A stretch of 64,000 bases of DNA from Phocoena phocoena (lineage: Eukaryota > Chordata > Mammalia > Artiodactyla > Phocoenidae), in contig NC_089226.1 in NCBI RefSeq assembly GCF_963924675.1, positions 52,655,124 to 52,719,123 on the forward strand, written 5' to 3'. Each line of letters starts with the position of its first letter. The stretch's first letter is position 1. Below the pieces are notes generated by a model. It made no database searches. It was given only the letters and a program-made list of their open reading frames with translations, and was not told the origin of the DNA. Below, piece after piece: positions 21,561 to 33,584 of this stretch. The translations under genes were made by a program, and so were the position numbers.

Positions 21561-24051
21561 CAATAGTAAGTTCTTCCCTATCAGTTATTACTTGAAATGT
21601 AAATTAATTAAACTGTCTAATCAAAATCCAACTCTATGTTATCTAGCTATCTACAAGAGACTCACTTTATATTACCAAACACACGTAGGCTAATAGTGAA
21701 AGGGTGTAAAAAGATATTTCATATAAATGGTAATAATGGTAATCATAAGAGAGCAGGAATGGCCATAATGATAGCAGACAAAATAGATTTTAAATCAAAG
21801 TAGTCACAAGAGATAAAGAAGGACATTACTATACAATGAATAAAAGTGTTAATTCACCAGGAAGATATAAGAATTATAAATATATATGCACCCAACATCA
21901 GAGCATTCAAATATATGAAGCGAACATTGACAGAACTGAAGGGAGAATTTACAGCAACACAGTAATAATAAGAGATTTCAAAACCCAACTTTCAGTAATA
22001 GGTACAGCATCGAGACAGAAGATTAGTAAGGGAACAGAGGACTTCAACAACACTATAGACAAAAATGGACCTAACAGGCATATGCAGGATATTCACCCAA
22101 CAGCATCAAAATATACATTCATCTCAAGCACACAGAGAACATTCTGCAGTAGAGATCACATGTTAAGTCAGAAAGCAAGTCTTTACAAAACCTTCCTGAA
22201 GACTGAAATCATACCAAGTATCTCTTCTGACCACAGTGAAATCAAAGTATGAATCAGTAGCAATAGGAAAACTGGAAAACTCACGAATATGTGCAAATAC
22301 TCTCAAACAACCAATGGATCAAAGAAGAAAGCAAAAGAAAAGAGAAATTATCCTGATACAAATGAAATGCAAATACAACATACCCAAGTTTATGGGATGC
22401 AGCTAAAGCAATACTAAGAAGAAGCTTATAGTAGTAAACATCAACATTAAAAAAAGATCTCAAATAACCTAACTTTACACCTCAAGGAACTAGAAAAGAA
22501 GAACAAACTAAGCCCAAATTTAGCAGAAGGAATAAAATAATACAGATTAGAGCAGAAATAACAATATAAAGTCCATATACGAAAAACCTACAGCTAACAT
22601 CATACCCAATGTTGAAAAACTGAAAGCTTTTCCTCTAAAATCAGGAACAAGGCAAGTATGCCCACTCTTACCACTTCTATTCAACATACTACTGGAAGTT
22701 CTTACCAGAGTAATTAGGTAAGAAAAAGAAATAAAAGGCATCCAAATCAGAAAGTAAGGAGTAAAATTATTTTGTTGCAGATGACATCATTTTATATGTA
22801 GCAAGCTCTAAAGATTCAACAAAATAACTATTAAAACCAATAAATGAGCTTTTAAAATAGGTGAAAGCAAGGTTGCAAGCCACAAAATCAACATACAAAA
22901 GTCAGTTTTACTCTGTATGCTAACAGTGAGCAATCCCAAAAGGAAATTAAGAAAACAATCCCATTTACAATAGAATCAAAAATGATAAAATACTTAGGAA
23001 TAAACAAGTGGAAGAATTGTACACTGAAAGCTAAAAGACATTGCTGAAAGAAATTAAAGGTAATACAAAATAAATGTAATACAAATCAAGGTAATATAAA
23101 TAAATAAAGGTAATACAAATAAATCCATGAACACCCTGTGTTCATGGATTGGAGACTTAATATTGCTAAAATATCCACACTACACAATGTAATTTGTAGA
23201 TACAATGCAATATTTATCAAAATACCATTGGCATTTTGTCTAGAAATTTTTTAAAAATCCTAAAATTCATATGGTATCACAAAAGACCCCAAATAGCCAC
23301 AACAGTCTTGAGAAAGAAGAATAAAGTGGGAGTCCTCACACTTCCTGACTTCAAAGCATATTACAAGCCTACAGTAATTTAAAAAGTACGGTACTAGTAT
23401 AAACACAGGCATATAGATCAGTGGAACAGAATAGAGAACCCAGAAATAAACTCATATATATATACAGGTCAAATGATCTTCAACAAGAGTACCAAACTGC
23501 AGAATGAGGAAAGGATAGTATCTTCAACAAATGGTGCCAAGAAAACTGTATATCTAACTAACAGAGTGAAAAGGCAACCTAGGGAATGGAAGAAAATATA
23601 TACAAATCATATATCTGATAAGGGGTTAATTTCCACAATACATAAGGAACTCCTGTAACTCAATAGCAAAATTGCTAATAACCCAGTTTAAAAATTGGCC
23701 AAGGGCTTGAATTTCTTCAAAGAAAATATACAAATGGCCAGCAGGTATATAAAAACATGCTCAGTGTCACTAATAATCAAGGAAATGGAAATCAGAACCA
23801 CAGTAAGATATCAAATTACACATTTCAGGATGACTATTTAAAAAAAAACAACAACAAACATTGGCAAGGATGTGGAGAAACTGGAACACTTATACACTGC
23901 TCATGGGAAGGCAAACTGGTAAATCTGCTATGGAAAACTGTATGGAGTTTCCCACACACACACACACCCCCCCCCCCACCAAAACTGAAAATAGAACTAC
24001 CATATGATCCAACATTTCTAGGAACTTATTTTAAAGAATTGACATCAGAGA
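21560..24051 (+). pseudogene. Old L1 ORF2 relic with internal deletion
   Basis: An endonuclease-like frame survives at 21836-22252 (138 codons), with the VIIRDFKTQLS and SSDHSEIKV stretches corresponding to the catalytic 'GDFNT' and 'SDH' regions. Reverse-transcriptase sequence follows at about 22570-22800, around a degenerate 'gcagatgacatcattttata' (ADD box). The text jumps near 22565 from the region after the endonuclease directly to the segment before the active site; by comparison with the younger copy next door, roughly 0.85 kb is missing. The C-terminal part is seen at 23473-24050, including [15 protein letters not shown]. It is then cut by the younger L1. Confidence 0.8.
23949..23979 (+). 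repeat. (CA)n followed by a C run
   Basis: Seven or so CA units then about eleven cytosines interrupt the L1 ORF2 C-terminal relic. Confidence 0.9.
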
Positions 24052-27000
24052 GGGAAGTTTATAGCAGTACAATCCTACCTTGAGAAACAAGACACATCTC
24101 AAATAAACAACGTAACCTTACACCTAAAGCAATTAGAGAAAGGAGAAAAAAAGAAAAAAACAAAGTTAGCAGAAGGAAAGAAATCATACAGATCAGGTCA
24201 GAAATAAATGAAAAAGAAATGAAGTAAACAATAGCAAAGATCAATAAAACTAAAAGCTTGTTCTTTGAGAAGTTAAACAAAATTGATAAACCATTAGCCA
24301 GACTCATCAAGAAAAAAAGGGAGAAGACTCAAATCAATAGAATTAGAAATGAAAAAGGAGAAGTAACAACTGACACGGCAGAAATACAAAGGATCATGAG
24401 AGATTACTACAAGCAACAATATGCCAATAAGATGGGCAACCTGGAAGAAATGGACAAATTCTTAGAAATGCACAACCTTCCAGGACTAAACCAGGAAGAA
24501 ATAGAAAAAATGAGCAGACCAATCACAAGCAGTGAAATTGAAACTGTGATTAAAAATCTTCCAACAAACAAAAGCCCAGAACCAGATGGCTTCACAGGCG
24601 AATTCTATCAAACATTTAGAGAAGAGCTAACACCTATCCTTCTCAAACTCTTCCAAAATATAGCAGAGGGAGGAACACTCCCAAACTCATTCTACAAGTC
24701 CACCATCACCCTGATACCAAAACCAGAAAAGGATGTTACAAAGAAATAAAACTACAGGCCAATATCACTGATGAACATAGATGCAAAAATCTTCAACAAA
24801 ATACTAGCAAACAGAATCCAACAGCACATGAAAAGGATCATACACCATGACCAAGTGGGGTTTATCCCAGGAATGCAAGGATTCTTCAACATACCTGAAT
24901 CAATAAATGTGATACACCATATTAACAATATGAAGGAGAAAAACCATATGATCATCTCAATAGATGCAGAGAAAGCTTTCGATAAAATCCAACACCCATT
25001 TATGATAAAAACCCTCCAGAAAGTAGGCAGAGGGAACTTTCCTCAACATAATAAAGGCCATATATGACAAACCCACTGCCAACATCATTCTCAATGGTTA
25101 AAAAATGAAACCATTTCCTCCAAGATCAGGAACAAGACAAGGTTGCCCACTCTCACCACTATTATTCAAATTAGTTTTGCAAGTTTTAGCCACAACAATC
25201 AGAGAAGAACAATAAAAGGTATCCAAATCGGAAAAGAAGAAGTAAAGCTGTCAGTGTTTGCAGATGACATGATACTATACATAGAGAATCCTGAAGATGC
25301 TACCAGAAAACTACTAGAGCTAATCAATGAATTTGGTAAAGTAGCAGGATGCAAAATTAATGCACAGAAATCTCTTGCCTTCCTATACACTAATGATGAA
25401 AAATCTGAAAGTGAAATTGAGAAAGCACTCCCATTTACCACTGCAACAAAAAGAATAAAATATCGGGTTTCCCTGGTGGCGCAGTGGTTGAGAGTCTGCC
25501 TGCCGGTGCAGGGGACACAGGTTCGTCCTCCGGTCCGGGAAGATCCCACATGCCACGGAGCAGCTGGGCGCATGAGCCACGGCCACTGAGCCTGTGCATC
25601 CAGAGCCTGTGCTCTGCAATGGGAGAGGCCACAACAGTGAGAAGCCTGCGTACTGCAAAAAAAAAAAAAAAAGAATAAAATATCTAGGAATAAACCTACC
25701 TCAGGAGACAAAAGACCTGTGTGCAGAAAATTAAAAGACACTGATGAAAGAAATTAAAGATGATACAAAGATATGGAGAGATATACCGTGTTCTTGGACT
25801 GGAAGAATCAACATTGTGAAAATGACTCTACTACCCAAAGCAATCTACAGATTCAATGCAGTCCCTATCAAATTACCACTGGCATATTTCACAGAACTAG
25901 AACAAAAAAATTCACAATTTGTATGGAAACACAAAAGGCCTTGAATAGCCAAAGCAATCTTGAGAAAGAAAAATGGAGCTGGAGCAATCAGGCTCCCTAA
26001 CTTCAGACTATACTACAAAACTACAGTAATCAAGACAGTATGGTACTGTCACAAAAACAGAAAGATAGATCAATGGAACAGGATAGAAAGCCCAGGGATA
26101 AACCCACACATATAAGGTCACCTTATTTTTGATAAAGGAGGCAAGAATATACCATGGAGAAAAGACAGCCTCTTCAATAAGTGGTGCTGGGAAAACTGGA
26201 GAGCTACATGTAAAAGAATGAAATTAGAACACTCCCTGACACCATACAAAAAAATAAACTCAAAATGGATTAAAGCCCTAAATGTAAGGCCAGAAACTAT
26301 CAAACTCTTAGAGGAAAACATAGGGAGAACACTCTATGACATAAATCACAGCAAAATCCTTTTTGACCCACCTCCTACAGAAATGGAAATAAAAACAAAA
26401 ATAAACAAATGGGACCTAATGAAACTTCAAAGCTTTAGCACAGCAAAGGAAACCATAAACAAGACCAAAAGACAACCCTCAGAATGGGAGAGAATATTTG
26501 CAAATGAAGCAACTGACCAAGGACTAATCTCCAAAATTTACAAGCAGCTCATGCAGTTCAATAGCAAAAGAATAGACAACCCAATCCAAAAACGGGCAGA
26601 AGACCTAGATAGACATTTCTCCAAAGAAGATATACAGATTGCTAACAAACACATGAAAGAATGCTCAACATCATTAATCATTAGAGAAATACCAGTCAAA
26701 ACTACAGTGAGATATCATCTCACACTGGTCAGAATGGCCATCATTAAAGAATCTAGAAACAATAAATGCTGGAGAGGGTGTGGAGAAAAGGGAACCCTCT
26801 TACACTGTTGGTGGGAATGTGAATTGGTACAGCCACTATGGAGAACAGTATGGAGGTTCCTTAAAAAACTCAAAATAGAACTACCATACGACCCAGCAAT
26901 CCCACTACTGGGCATATACCCTGAGAAAACCATAATTCAAAAAGAGTCATGTACCAAAATGTTCATTGCAGCTCTATTTACAGTAGCCAGGACATGGAAG

Positions 27001-27201
27001 CAACCTAAGTGTCCATCAGCAGATGAATGGATAAAGAAGATGTGGCACATATATACAATGGGATATTACTCAGCCATAAAAAGAAACAAAATTGAGTTAT
27101 TTGTAGTGAGGTGGATGGACCTAGAGTCTGTCATACAGAGTGAAGTAAGTCCAAAAGAGAAAAACAAATACTGTATGCTAACACATATATATGGAATCTA
27201 A
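24052..27201 (+). pseudogene. L1 ORF2 relic (reverse transcriptase and C-terminus)
   Basis: Frames 24258-24749, 24771-25067 and 25143-25589 cover the reverse-transcriptase domain, separated by a stop near 24747-24749 and by frameshifts. The FADD catalytic box is intact in the third piece ([11 protein letters not shown]), followed by the CKINAQKS stretch. After the SINE, 25744-25944 continues the thumb region. The long frame 26218-27201 (327 codons) has the C-terminal cysteine motif CWRGC...HCWWEC at about residues 178-195 and ends YGI-stop, the usual ORF2 end. The protein cannot be made in one piece because of stops, frameshifts and the SINE. Confidence 0.9.
25448..25684 (+). mobile_element. 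CHR-type SINE inserted in the younger L1
   Basis: The SINE body is 25465-25667, starting 'gggtttccctggtggcgcag'. The duplication AAAAAGAATAAAATATC flanks it at 25448-25464 and 25668-25684, and removing one copy restores the L1 text 'ataaaatatctaggaataaa'. Several CpGs have decayed to TG or CA ('gttcgtcctccggtccggga', 'ctgtgcatccagagcctgtg'), so it appears older than the copies at 12.4 and 63.1 kb. Confidence 0.96.
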
Positions 27202-27553
27202 AAAAATAAAAAAAAAAGTGGGCATGAAGAACCTAGGGGCAAGATGGGAATAAAGATGCTGCCCCCTAGGGGCAAAGGTAAGCTGTGACAAAGTAAGAGA
27301 GTGGTATGGACACATATACACTACTAAACGTAAAATAGATAGCTAGTGGGAAGCAGCTGCATAGCACAGGGAGATCAGCTCGGTGCTTTGTGACCCCCTA
27401 GAGGGGTGGGATAGGGAGAGTGGGAGTGAGGGAGACACAAGAGTAAAGAGATGTGGAGACATATGTATATGTATAAGAGATTCACTTTGTTATAAAGCAG
27501 AAACTAACACACCATTGTAAAGCAATTATACTCCAATAAAGATGTTAAAAAAA
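27202..27553 (+). other. 3' UTR of the younger L1
   Basis: Contains the short A-rich segment after the ORF2 stop, a duplicated-looking 'cctaggggcaagatgggaat' / 'cctaggggcaaaggtaagct', and the 3' tip 'agcaattatactccaataaa'. Confidence 0.85.
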
Positions 27554-28010
27554 AGATTTGATATCAGAATCATGAAGAGATATTAGCAGTCTTTTTTTCA
27601 TTGCAGCACTATTTATAATAGCCAAGATATCCAAGATGTCCATCAGTGGATAAATTGTTAGAGAAAATGTGGCTTATGTATTCAATGGACTGGACTTTGG
27701 CTTTAAAAATGAAGGTAATCCTGAAATATGTGACAACATGGATGAACCTTTAAGACATTGTACTAAATGAAATGTCACAGAAGGACAGATACTGCATGAT
27801 TCTACTTATATAAACTATCAAAAATAGTCAAATTTATAGAAGCAGATAGAGAATGATTGGTGCCCAGGCTGGATGGAGAGGAAAATGGGAAGTTGCTATT
27901 CAGTGGGTATAGGGTTTCATTCATGAAAGATGAAAAATTATAGAGATCTACTGTATAACAATTATGTATTGCACACACAATTTTGTCAAAGAGTGAATCT
28001 CATGTCACAT
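27554..28010 (+). mobile_element. Old L1, part 2 (3' end)
   Basis: Resumes with the duplicated target and 'cactatttataatagccaag', 'tgtccatcagtggataaatt', 'gtgacaacatggatgaacct', 'cagaaggacagatactgcat' and 'aaaattatagagatctactg', which are the old L1 ORF2 end and 3' UTR. No tail is clear; a C-rich/CACA stretch follows at 28014-28032. Confidence 0.85.
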
Positions 28011-28039
28011 TTTTTCCCCCCCACACACACAAAATATGC

Positions 28040-28860
28040 CCAATCTTATTTTATTATTAAAGGGAAACAATTTTTGACTAAACTGTGATACTAATTTGGA
28101 CCTACTAAACTGGCAAAAATTAAGAATTCTAATATACCAAGGGTTGAAATATCTGGGATTTAAAGGGAACTCATATACTGCTATGGGAGTGCACATTGAC
28201 AGAACCATTTGGAAAACAATTTGGCACCATTGTGTAAAGACCTTTTGCTTTCTTCATAATGCAGCAATTGCAATTCTAGGCATAGATCCTTACCTATATG
28301 CACCAGAGAAACGTACAAAAACGAGAAGCCTATAGCAGCATTGTTCATACAAAGTAGAAACAACCCAAATGACCATCAACAACAAAATGAGTTGCTGTAT
28401 AATAAGTTGTAGTATACTCACACAATGAAATAATGTCTGCAGAGGAAATGAGAGATTGATAGTGACTGCAACAAAATGGATATACTTTAGGAATAAAAAG
28501 TGTAAGGTAAACAGCAAATTGCTGAAGATTACTTACCATGCAACACCATTTTTATAAAGCTTTAAATCAAGCAAACAACATAAATATCGATATAGGTCTA
28601 GATATAGATACAGATATAAATATAGATCTAGATATGGTAAAAACTTTTTTAGCAATGACATTATAAACAAAAATTTAGAAATTCTGAGAGTGGTGATGGT
28701 GTGGGGATGAGCAATTTGGATAAGGAGAAATGTAAAGAAAGAGCAAAGGGTCTATTTCTTAAATAGTGTGGTGGGTTCATTTGTGTTTATTGCTTAATAA
28801 CTTACATACTTGTCATTTGTATTCTTTTGTACTTATCAAATATTATTATTTATTACTTTA
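28040..28860 (+). mobile_element. L1M-type LINE fragment
   Basis: Landmarks include 'aaaattaagaattctaatat', 'gggagtgcacattgacagaa', 'tttggaaaacaatttggcac', 'tataatgcagcaattgcaat'-like text near 28258-28275 and 'aacccaaatgaccatcaaca'. A TAGATA-rich simple stretch sits at about 28585-28640. Strongly decayed ORF2 3' end and UTR. Confidence 0.8.
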
Positions 28861-28879
28861 AAAAACAGTAAAAACTAAT

Positions 28880-29400
28880 GCTTTGGGATAAACAGAGAAA
28901 GAAATGTAAAATGATGAGAAGGTGGTATGCACGAGGGCCGAGTGGTCCAACAAGGAGTTGGTGAGTAGGCAGGCAGGACCTGATGACCGTGGGAAAGAGT
29001 GTGGATTGTGTTCTGACTTCAATGGGAAGCTTTTGAATGTTGTTAAAAAAAAAGAGAGAAACATCACCTAACCGCCTATTTAAAAGATAACTCTGACTGC
29101 TTCAGTGACAACAAGCAGAAATATGGACACCATTTGAGAGACTATTGTAGTATTACAGGGGAGATATGATGGTGGTAGGTACTTGCTGACTAATGGATAA
29201 ATGAGAGATATGAGGGAAAGGAAGTTGGCTTGAGCCGTTAAGAAGAGGTGGGGGAGTCTAGGTATGGAAGTGGGGAAGAATATCAAGAATTTGAATTTTT
29301 CTAATTGTTTTAAGGTGTATGTGAAATAGTTAAGAGTAACCAGTTGAATCAAGTAGGGCAGTTGACCATATAAATTCGTAGTCTCCATAAGGAGAATAGG
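28880..29400 (+). mobile_element. Ancient repeat, same unnamed family as 15.9 kb
   Basis: The ordered text 'atgggaagcttttgaatgtt', 'ataactctgactgcttcagt', 'agactattgtagtattacag' and 'gagatatgatggtggtaggt' is another section of the unnamed ancient family (the part I recall as following the 'gcattccaggcagagg' section). Confidence 0.6.
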
Positions 29401-29689
29401 CTAGTGATTGAAAATATGGAAGTCTTCAGTCATTTGGTGAAGTAAAAACAGTAAATAAATAAATGATAGAGCAATAGCAGAATCAAATATTTTTATATGA
29501 GCTACTTCCATTAAGACTATGTGTTTGTTTAGGGATTATGGAAAGAAATCATTGAACTTAGAGTCTGAAAATTGGGATCTAATTTCAGTGCCCTTTTCCT
29601 ACCCTTCTCAATTAACACATAATTCACATTTTAAAAATTAATCGAATTTTCCTCTTGAATTTCCCACTTTAGAATAGAGGGAGTTTAAA

Positions 29690-29870
29690 TTAATATTTTA
29701 TGGCCTTTGCTTAACAAAGAGATTTCACATGCATTACTTCCTTTAATCATTGTAACCATGTCCAGAGGAAGTTATTGTTTATATTTCTCTATTGCTGACA
29801 AAGAAACTGAGTCAAAGAGTTTAAATACCTTGCCTAAGGCTACGTAATTAGATTTGTTCACATAGTCCCT
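29690..29870 (+). mobile_element. MIR fragment
   Basis: 'cacatgcattacttccttta', 'gacaaagaaactgagtcaaa', 'cttgcctaaggctacgtaat'. Confidence 0.8.
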
Positions 29871-29879
29871 GAAATCTAT

Positions 29880-30025
29880 TCAGCAGTGGTACTCAAAGTG
29901 GGGTTCCTGGACTGGCGATATTAACATAACCTGGAAAGTTGTTAGAAATGCAAATTCTTTGGCTTTACCCCAGACCTACTGCAGCATCATCTCTGGGGCT
30001 GGGATAGTCTGTTTCAAAAAAATCT
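29880..30025 (+). mobile_element. MER5A-like MITE
   Basis: 'gtggtactcaaagtggggtt', 'gttagaaatgcaaattcttt' and 'accccagacctactgcagca' are MER5A landmarks. Confidence 0.85.
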
Positions 30026-31847
30026 CACCCAGTGACTTGTGCTTGTAAGGTTTCAGGCTTATTACAAGAAACAAATTAGACCAAAGATCTGAAAGGAATA
30101 TTATCAAGAAGTAGACAACATACAGTAACATTGTTGCTTCACTCTTTCTTTTCTATTTTTGGCCTTCTAATGATGGATATATTGAAGACAGAAATGTCAG
30201 CACAATTGACAGCACAAATGAGCAAAATCACTAGGTAGCCACCTTAGTAATAACTAGCGACTAAAAATACCAAGAATCAGTGGCTTGGCAATAATAACAA
30301 TTACTTTGTTTTCCCTCAAAGATTCTTGTTTTGGTTTTTGGGGTTTTTTTTTTCATGTGAACGGTGGCTGTGAAACAATTTCCATAAGTGTGATCAAGAA
30401 AGTGACAGTGAAAATCTGTTTTGTGTGGAGGAAAAAATCATCTATATACCATTAGCACTGCTCTGTAGGCTCTGATTCTGGGGAAGTGTTGTATCCCCTC
30501 AGGAAGTTCCCTCCCAAGGACACGACTAATTAAAGGCTACTTTTTGCTGCTACATCCCAATCTAGTTCTTTGCATCTAGTGAGCAAACCTCCCAGGCCTG
30601 AGGGTAAAGAGGCTCAAATCCTTCTAGTTTCACAGAGCCTCTCCTAACTCATTACTTCTCCACCCTCCTTCAAAGCTCATTTTACTTTCCCATCTCGGAT
30701 ATCTTCCAGGGTCATCTACTGTCTTCCTGGTCATTTCCCCATACTCAACAGAGATACCCGTTACTTGACTCATAATTTTACTCTATACCCCAAGTCTTGT
30801 CATCATGTAGGGTGTGTTTTACAAAGACATATTTATTAGTGGATGGCACACACAGCATCCTGTTATCACCTCCTAAACTTTCCAAATTTCAGTGGCATTG
30901 GTCCCACTTGACTTCAGCCACATTCTTCTTGGGTATCCTCTGGACCTGGACCTGCTCATCACGGGGACTTCTCTATTCTGTTGTATCAAATCCAGACCGT
31001 ACACTCTGTCTCCCAACTTTTTAGCTCTTATGCTGAATGATGCCTACTATCCTAACCTCACTGGCAACCTCAGTGAATTCCAGTGGTTCTTAGTGAGTCA
31101 ACCCCTTCTAACTTCACCTATTCCTGATGAAGTCTGTAGACGCATCTGATGTATCACTTTGGTTTCTTGACAGGAGACAAGATTAAATGGTATTATAGGG
31201 TGATTGATTTGGTCACGAGTAGCAAAATGCTAAGGGTACTAGAAGGTGAAGAATCCTGAGTTAGGGAGAATTCTAGCTGGCTGTGCACAAGGTGAGGTAT
31301 GGAGTTTTAAGGTCCTGTCTAACCTTCATGAGGCAATACCACAGGGAAGTGGAAAAGGATGCCTGGGAGAGATGGTGTAGAGGGAATATATCATGAGCTC
31401 TCTGAGAGCAGCCATCTTATTTGTTTTGTTCCTCATTGTAATACATGGTTTTAGGATATTGTCTGTTTTATAGGAATGTGAAAAGATTAAATGGAATTGA
31501 TTAAAGTTTCATAAGAAGAGACAAGCAGAAGCTGCAAGGCTTCTTAAATTCTAGGCTTTGAATCACAGAACATCACTCCTCCTGGTCAAGGGGCCAGCCT
31601 AGATCTAAAGAGATCAGGCTATACAGAGACATGAGTCTGGGAGGCGTGGTTCATTGAGGAGAGGGGCATCCTTACAAGCTAGCTCCAAATTTAAATAAGA
31701 GCCTTAAGAGAAGTGTTTTGCTTTGTTTTTAATCTTGTGTAAAACAAAACACCAGGCTCAATGCCCGAGTATTAACATATGTCAAGAAATTTATCCTGAA
31801 CAGAAATTCCAAGATTTACTTAACTCTTAACCATTTAGAGGGATCAT
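30026..31847. other. Long unassigned stretch
   Basis: A possible L2-like segment lies at about 30620-30830 (pyrimidine-rich, 'cagagcctctcctaactcat'), but it is weak. Two overlapping open frames at 30797-31149 lack recognisable domains. The remainder appears unique and without gene evidence. Confidence 0.4.
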
Positions 31848-32094
31848 AAGAAAATATAGTTCGGGGCTTCCCTGGTGGCGCAGTGGTTGAGAGTCCGCCT
31901 GCCGATGCTGGGGACACGGGTTCGTGCCCCGGTCCGAGAAGATCCCACATGCCTTGGAGAGGCTAGGCCCGAGAACCATGGCCGCTGAGCCTACGCATCC
32001 AGAGCCTGTGCTCCACAACGGGAGAGGCCACAACAGTAAGAGGCCCGCATACCACAAAAAAAAAAAAAAAAAAAAAAAAAAGAAAATATAGTTC
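31848..32094 (+). mobile_element. CHR-type tRNA-derived SINE with TSD
   Basis: Body 31863-32079 with the A box in 'tggtggcgcagtggttgaga' and B box in 'gggttcgtgccccggtccga'. The target-site duplication AAGAAAATATAGTTC is at 31848-31862 and 32080-32094. Body mutations such as 'cctacgcatccagagcct' show moderate age. Confidence 0.95.
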
Positions 32095-32659
32095 ATGGCA
32101 ACCTTTTTATTTTAAATTCTGTGTCCCCAGCCACTCTTAAGCACCCCACGACTCATGAGAAAGCCTCACCTTCCTCTGCCAAAAACATGCTCTCTCTCAT
32201 CGGTGCCATCCTGTCCCCTGTCTTGGTCCTTCTATCACTCCCCTCTCACTGCCACATGCCACCCCACGGGTACTGTCATTGTCATCCTCTCCTCTGCCGC
32301 ATGTAGCACCTTGGACTCGTTCTTCTTGAAAGAAATGTCTGCTCATCAGTATAATTTAAATTCCATCAAAACTAAAAATTATTATTATTATTTGTTTTAA
32401 AGATAGACTATTTTTAGTACAAAATATCTGTTGGGACAATGCATGAATTAAAATCGTAACAACCACTGATGTGGTGGAGTCTGACTACCCTAAATATTTT
32501 TGCCAAAATCTCTTTTGGCCAGGAGGATTCCTCATTAGACTTGTCCTTGACAGAGGGACATGATCTCTCTCTTCAAGGGTGGAGTGATTGGAAACTAGCA
32601 TGTCCTGCCCCACTCCACCACAGTTAAATGCTTATAGAAATACTTGGAATGGGCATTGA
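32095..32659. other. Unassigned DNA with an ATT microsatellite
   Basis: An (ATT)4-5 run lies at about 32379-32393. The pyrimidine-rich part 32120-32310 carries two overlapping open frames with no domain features. Nothing else recognisable. Confidence 0.4.
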
Positions 32660-32750
32660 AGTGAAAAGAGCATTGCGATGGAAGGTCAAGGAGATCTGTG
32701 TCTGATGACCAGTCAGCTGTGTGGCCAGGAATATGTTGCTTGAACTCCAA
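32660..32750 (+). mobile_element. Possible MIRb fragment
   Basis: 'gtcagctgtgtggccaggaa' and 'atgttgcttgaactccaagg' resemble the MIRb centre only weakly. Confidence 0.45.
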
Positions 32751-32754
32751 GGGA

Positions 32755-32930
32755 AATGCTTCTCAGACTTTAACGCGCTGATGAAATCGTGTGCTCACTG
32801 GGGATCCTGTTCATATGCAGACCCGGATTCAGTAGCTCTGAGCAGAGCCTGGGGTTCTGCATTGCTATGCAGCTCCACTTGATGCTGTGCTGCTGGTTTA
32901 TGAAGTCCACTTAAAGGTGTTGCTCTAGAT
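32755..32930 (+). mobile_element. MER5A-like MITE
   Basis: 'ctcagactttaacgcgctga', 'cactggggatcctgttcata', 'acccggattcagtagctctg' and a terminal part near 'gatgctgtgctgctggttta' follow MER5-type order. Confidence 0.75.
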
Positions 32931-33009
32931 CACTTTTCTCTCATTTAGGAATGGAGATAGCAACATATACTCATTTCACTCCCACTTTGACACACCTTTA
33001 TGGTTGTCT

Positions 33010-33265
33010 ATTTTCTAAAAAAACTAACGTCCACATTCTCTTCTAAGTACCTTAGCATGGCTTACAGATCTCTTTGAAGCAGGTACCAACCTCGTTTCGA
33101 ACTACTCTCCTTTTCTCTCTCTCTGGAAATTACTGCATGATTAGCCACTAGGCTGTGAGCTCCTTTCATAGTCCAAATAGTGTCGTATTACTACTTGTAG
33201 CTCAAAACTTAGCATATTTCCAGTATATAGCAATTGCTCAATAGATGTTTGTTAAATAAAACAGG
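33010..33265 (+). mobile_element. L2 LINE 3' end, first of two
   Basis: 'gccactaggctgtgagctcc' and 'agcaattgctcaatagatgt' are L2 3' landmarks; it ends at 'ttgttaaataaaaca'. Confidence 0.8.
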
Positions 33266-33269
33266 TTCA

Positions 33270-33545
33270 ACTCCTACTCACTCTCTAAAGCAAGAGATAA
33301 ATGTTACCTCTTCTATGAAACCTTTCCTCGTGTGGCCAGGTAGAGCTGCAGACAGCAACTTGTATATGCTTCTCTTATATTGCTTAAGTGAATTTTAATA
33401 TTTCTTTGTTGGTCTTTGCTACTAGATTTTGAGGTCCTTGAGAGCTGAGATAATGCCTTGTCCATCTCTGATTCTTCATCACTAAGTGCAAGTCTAAGCC
33501 CATAGTACATCCTCAGTAAATGTTTGATGAAAAAAAGAATGAAAA
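33270..33545 (+). mobile_element. L2 LINE 3' end, second of two
   Basis: Immediately follows the first in the same orientation: 'tatgaaacctttcctcgtgt', 'gattttgaggtccttgagag' and 'cagtaaatgtttgatgaaaa'. Confidence 0.78.
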
Positions 33546-33584
33546 AGATACACTTGAAGAGGCAGGTTTTGTTTGGTTTAAAAG

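Larger units (their letters stand above)
19240..24051 (+). mobile_element. Old full-length-type L1, part 1 (5' UTR, ORF1, most of ORF2)
   Basis: The element begins near 'cctggacatcagtgacggca' (about 19250) and runs through 5' UTR, ORF1 and ORF2 relics until it is split by a younger L1 at about 24051. It resumes at 27552-28010. The join is marked by a diverged duplication: AAAGAATTGACATCAGA at 24033-24049 and AAAGATTTGATATCAGA at about 27554-27570. Both ORFs are riddled with stops, consistent with an L1M-age element. Its subfamily (L1MA or L1MB like) is inferred from the 3' end. Confidence 0.85.
24050..27553 (+). mobile_element. Younger 5'-truncated L1 inserted into the old L1
   Basis: The insertion begins inside ORF2 ('gggaagtttatagcagtaca') and ends with the 3' UTR tip 'ttatactccaataaagatgt' and a short A tail. 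It is bounded by the diverged duplication noted for the host L1. It is sequence-wise close to the minus-strand L1 at 0.7-7.9 kb (compare 24258-24749 with 3682 downwards), so it belongs to the same broad lineage. A CHR SINE splits it at 25448-25684. Confidence 0.9.

Noticed and set aside
31863..31940. tRNA-like head with A and B boxes
   Set aside because: Part of a CHR SINE, not a functional tRNA gene; no acceptor-stem pairing or proper anticodon arm was seen.
33010..33545. Tandem L2 3' ends as a possible segmental duplication
   Set aside because: The two pieces are diverged from each other and look like two separate L2 insertions.
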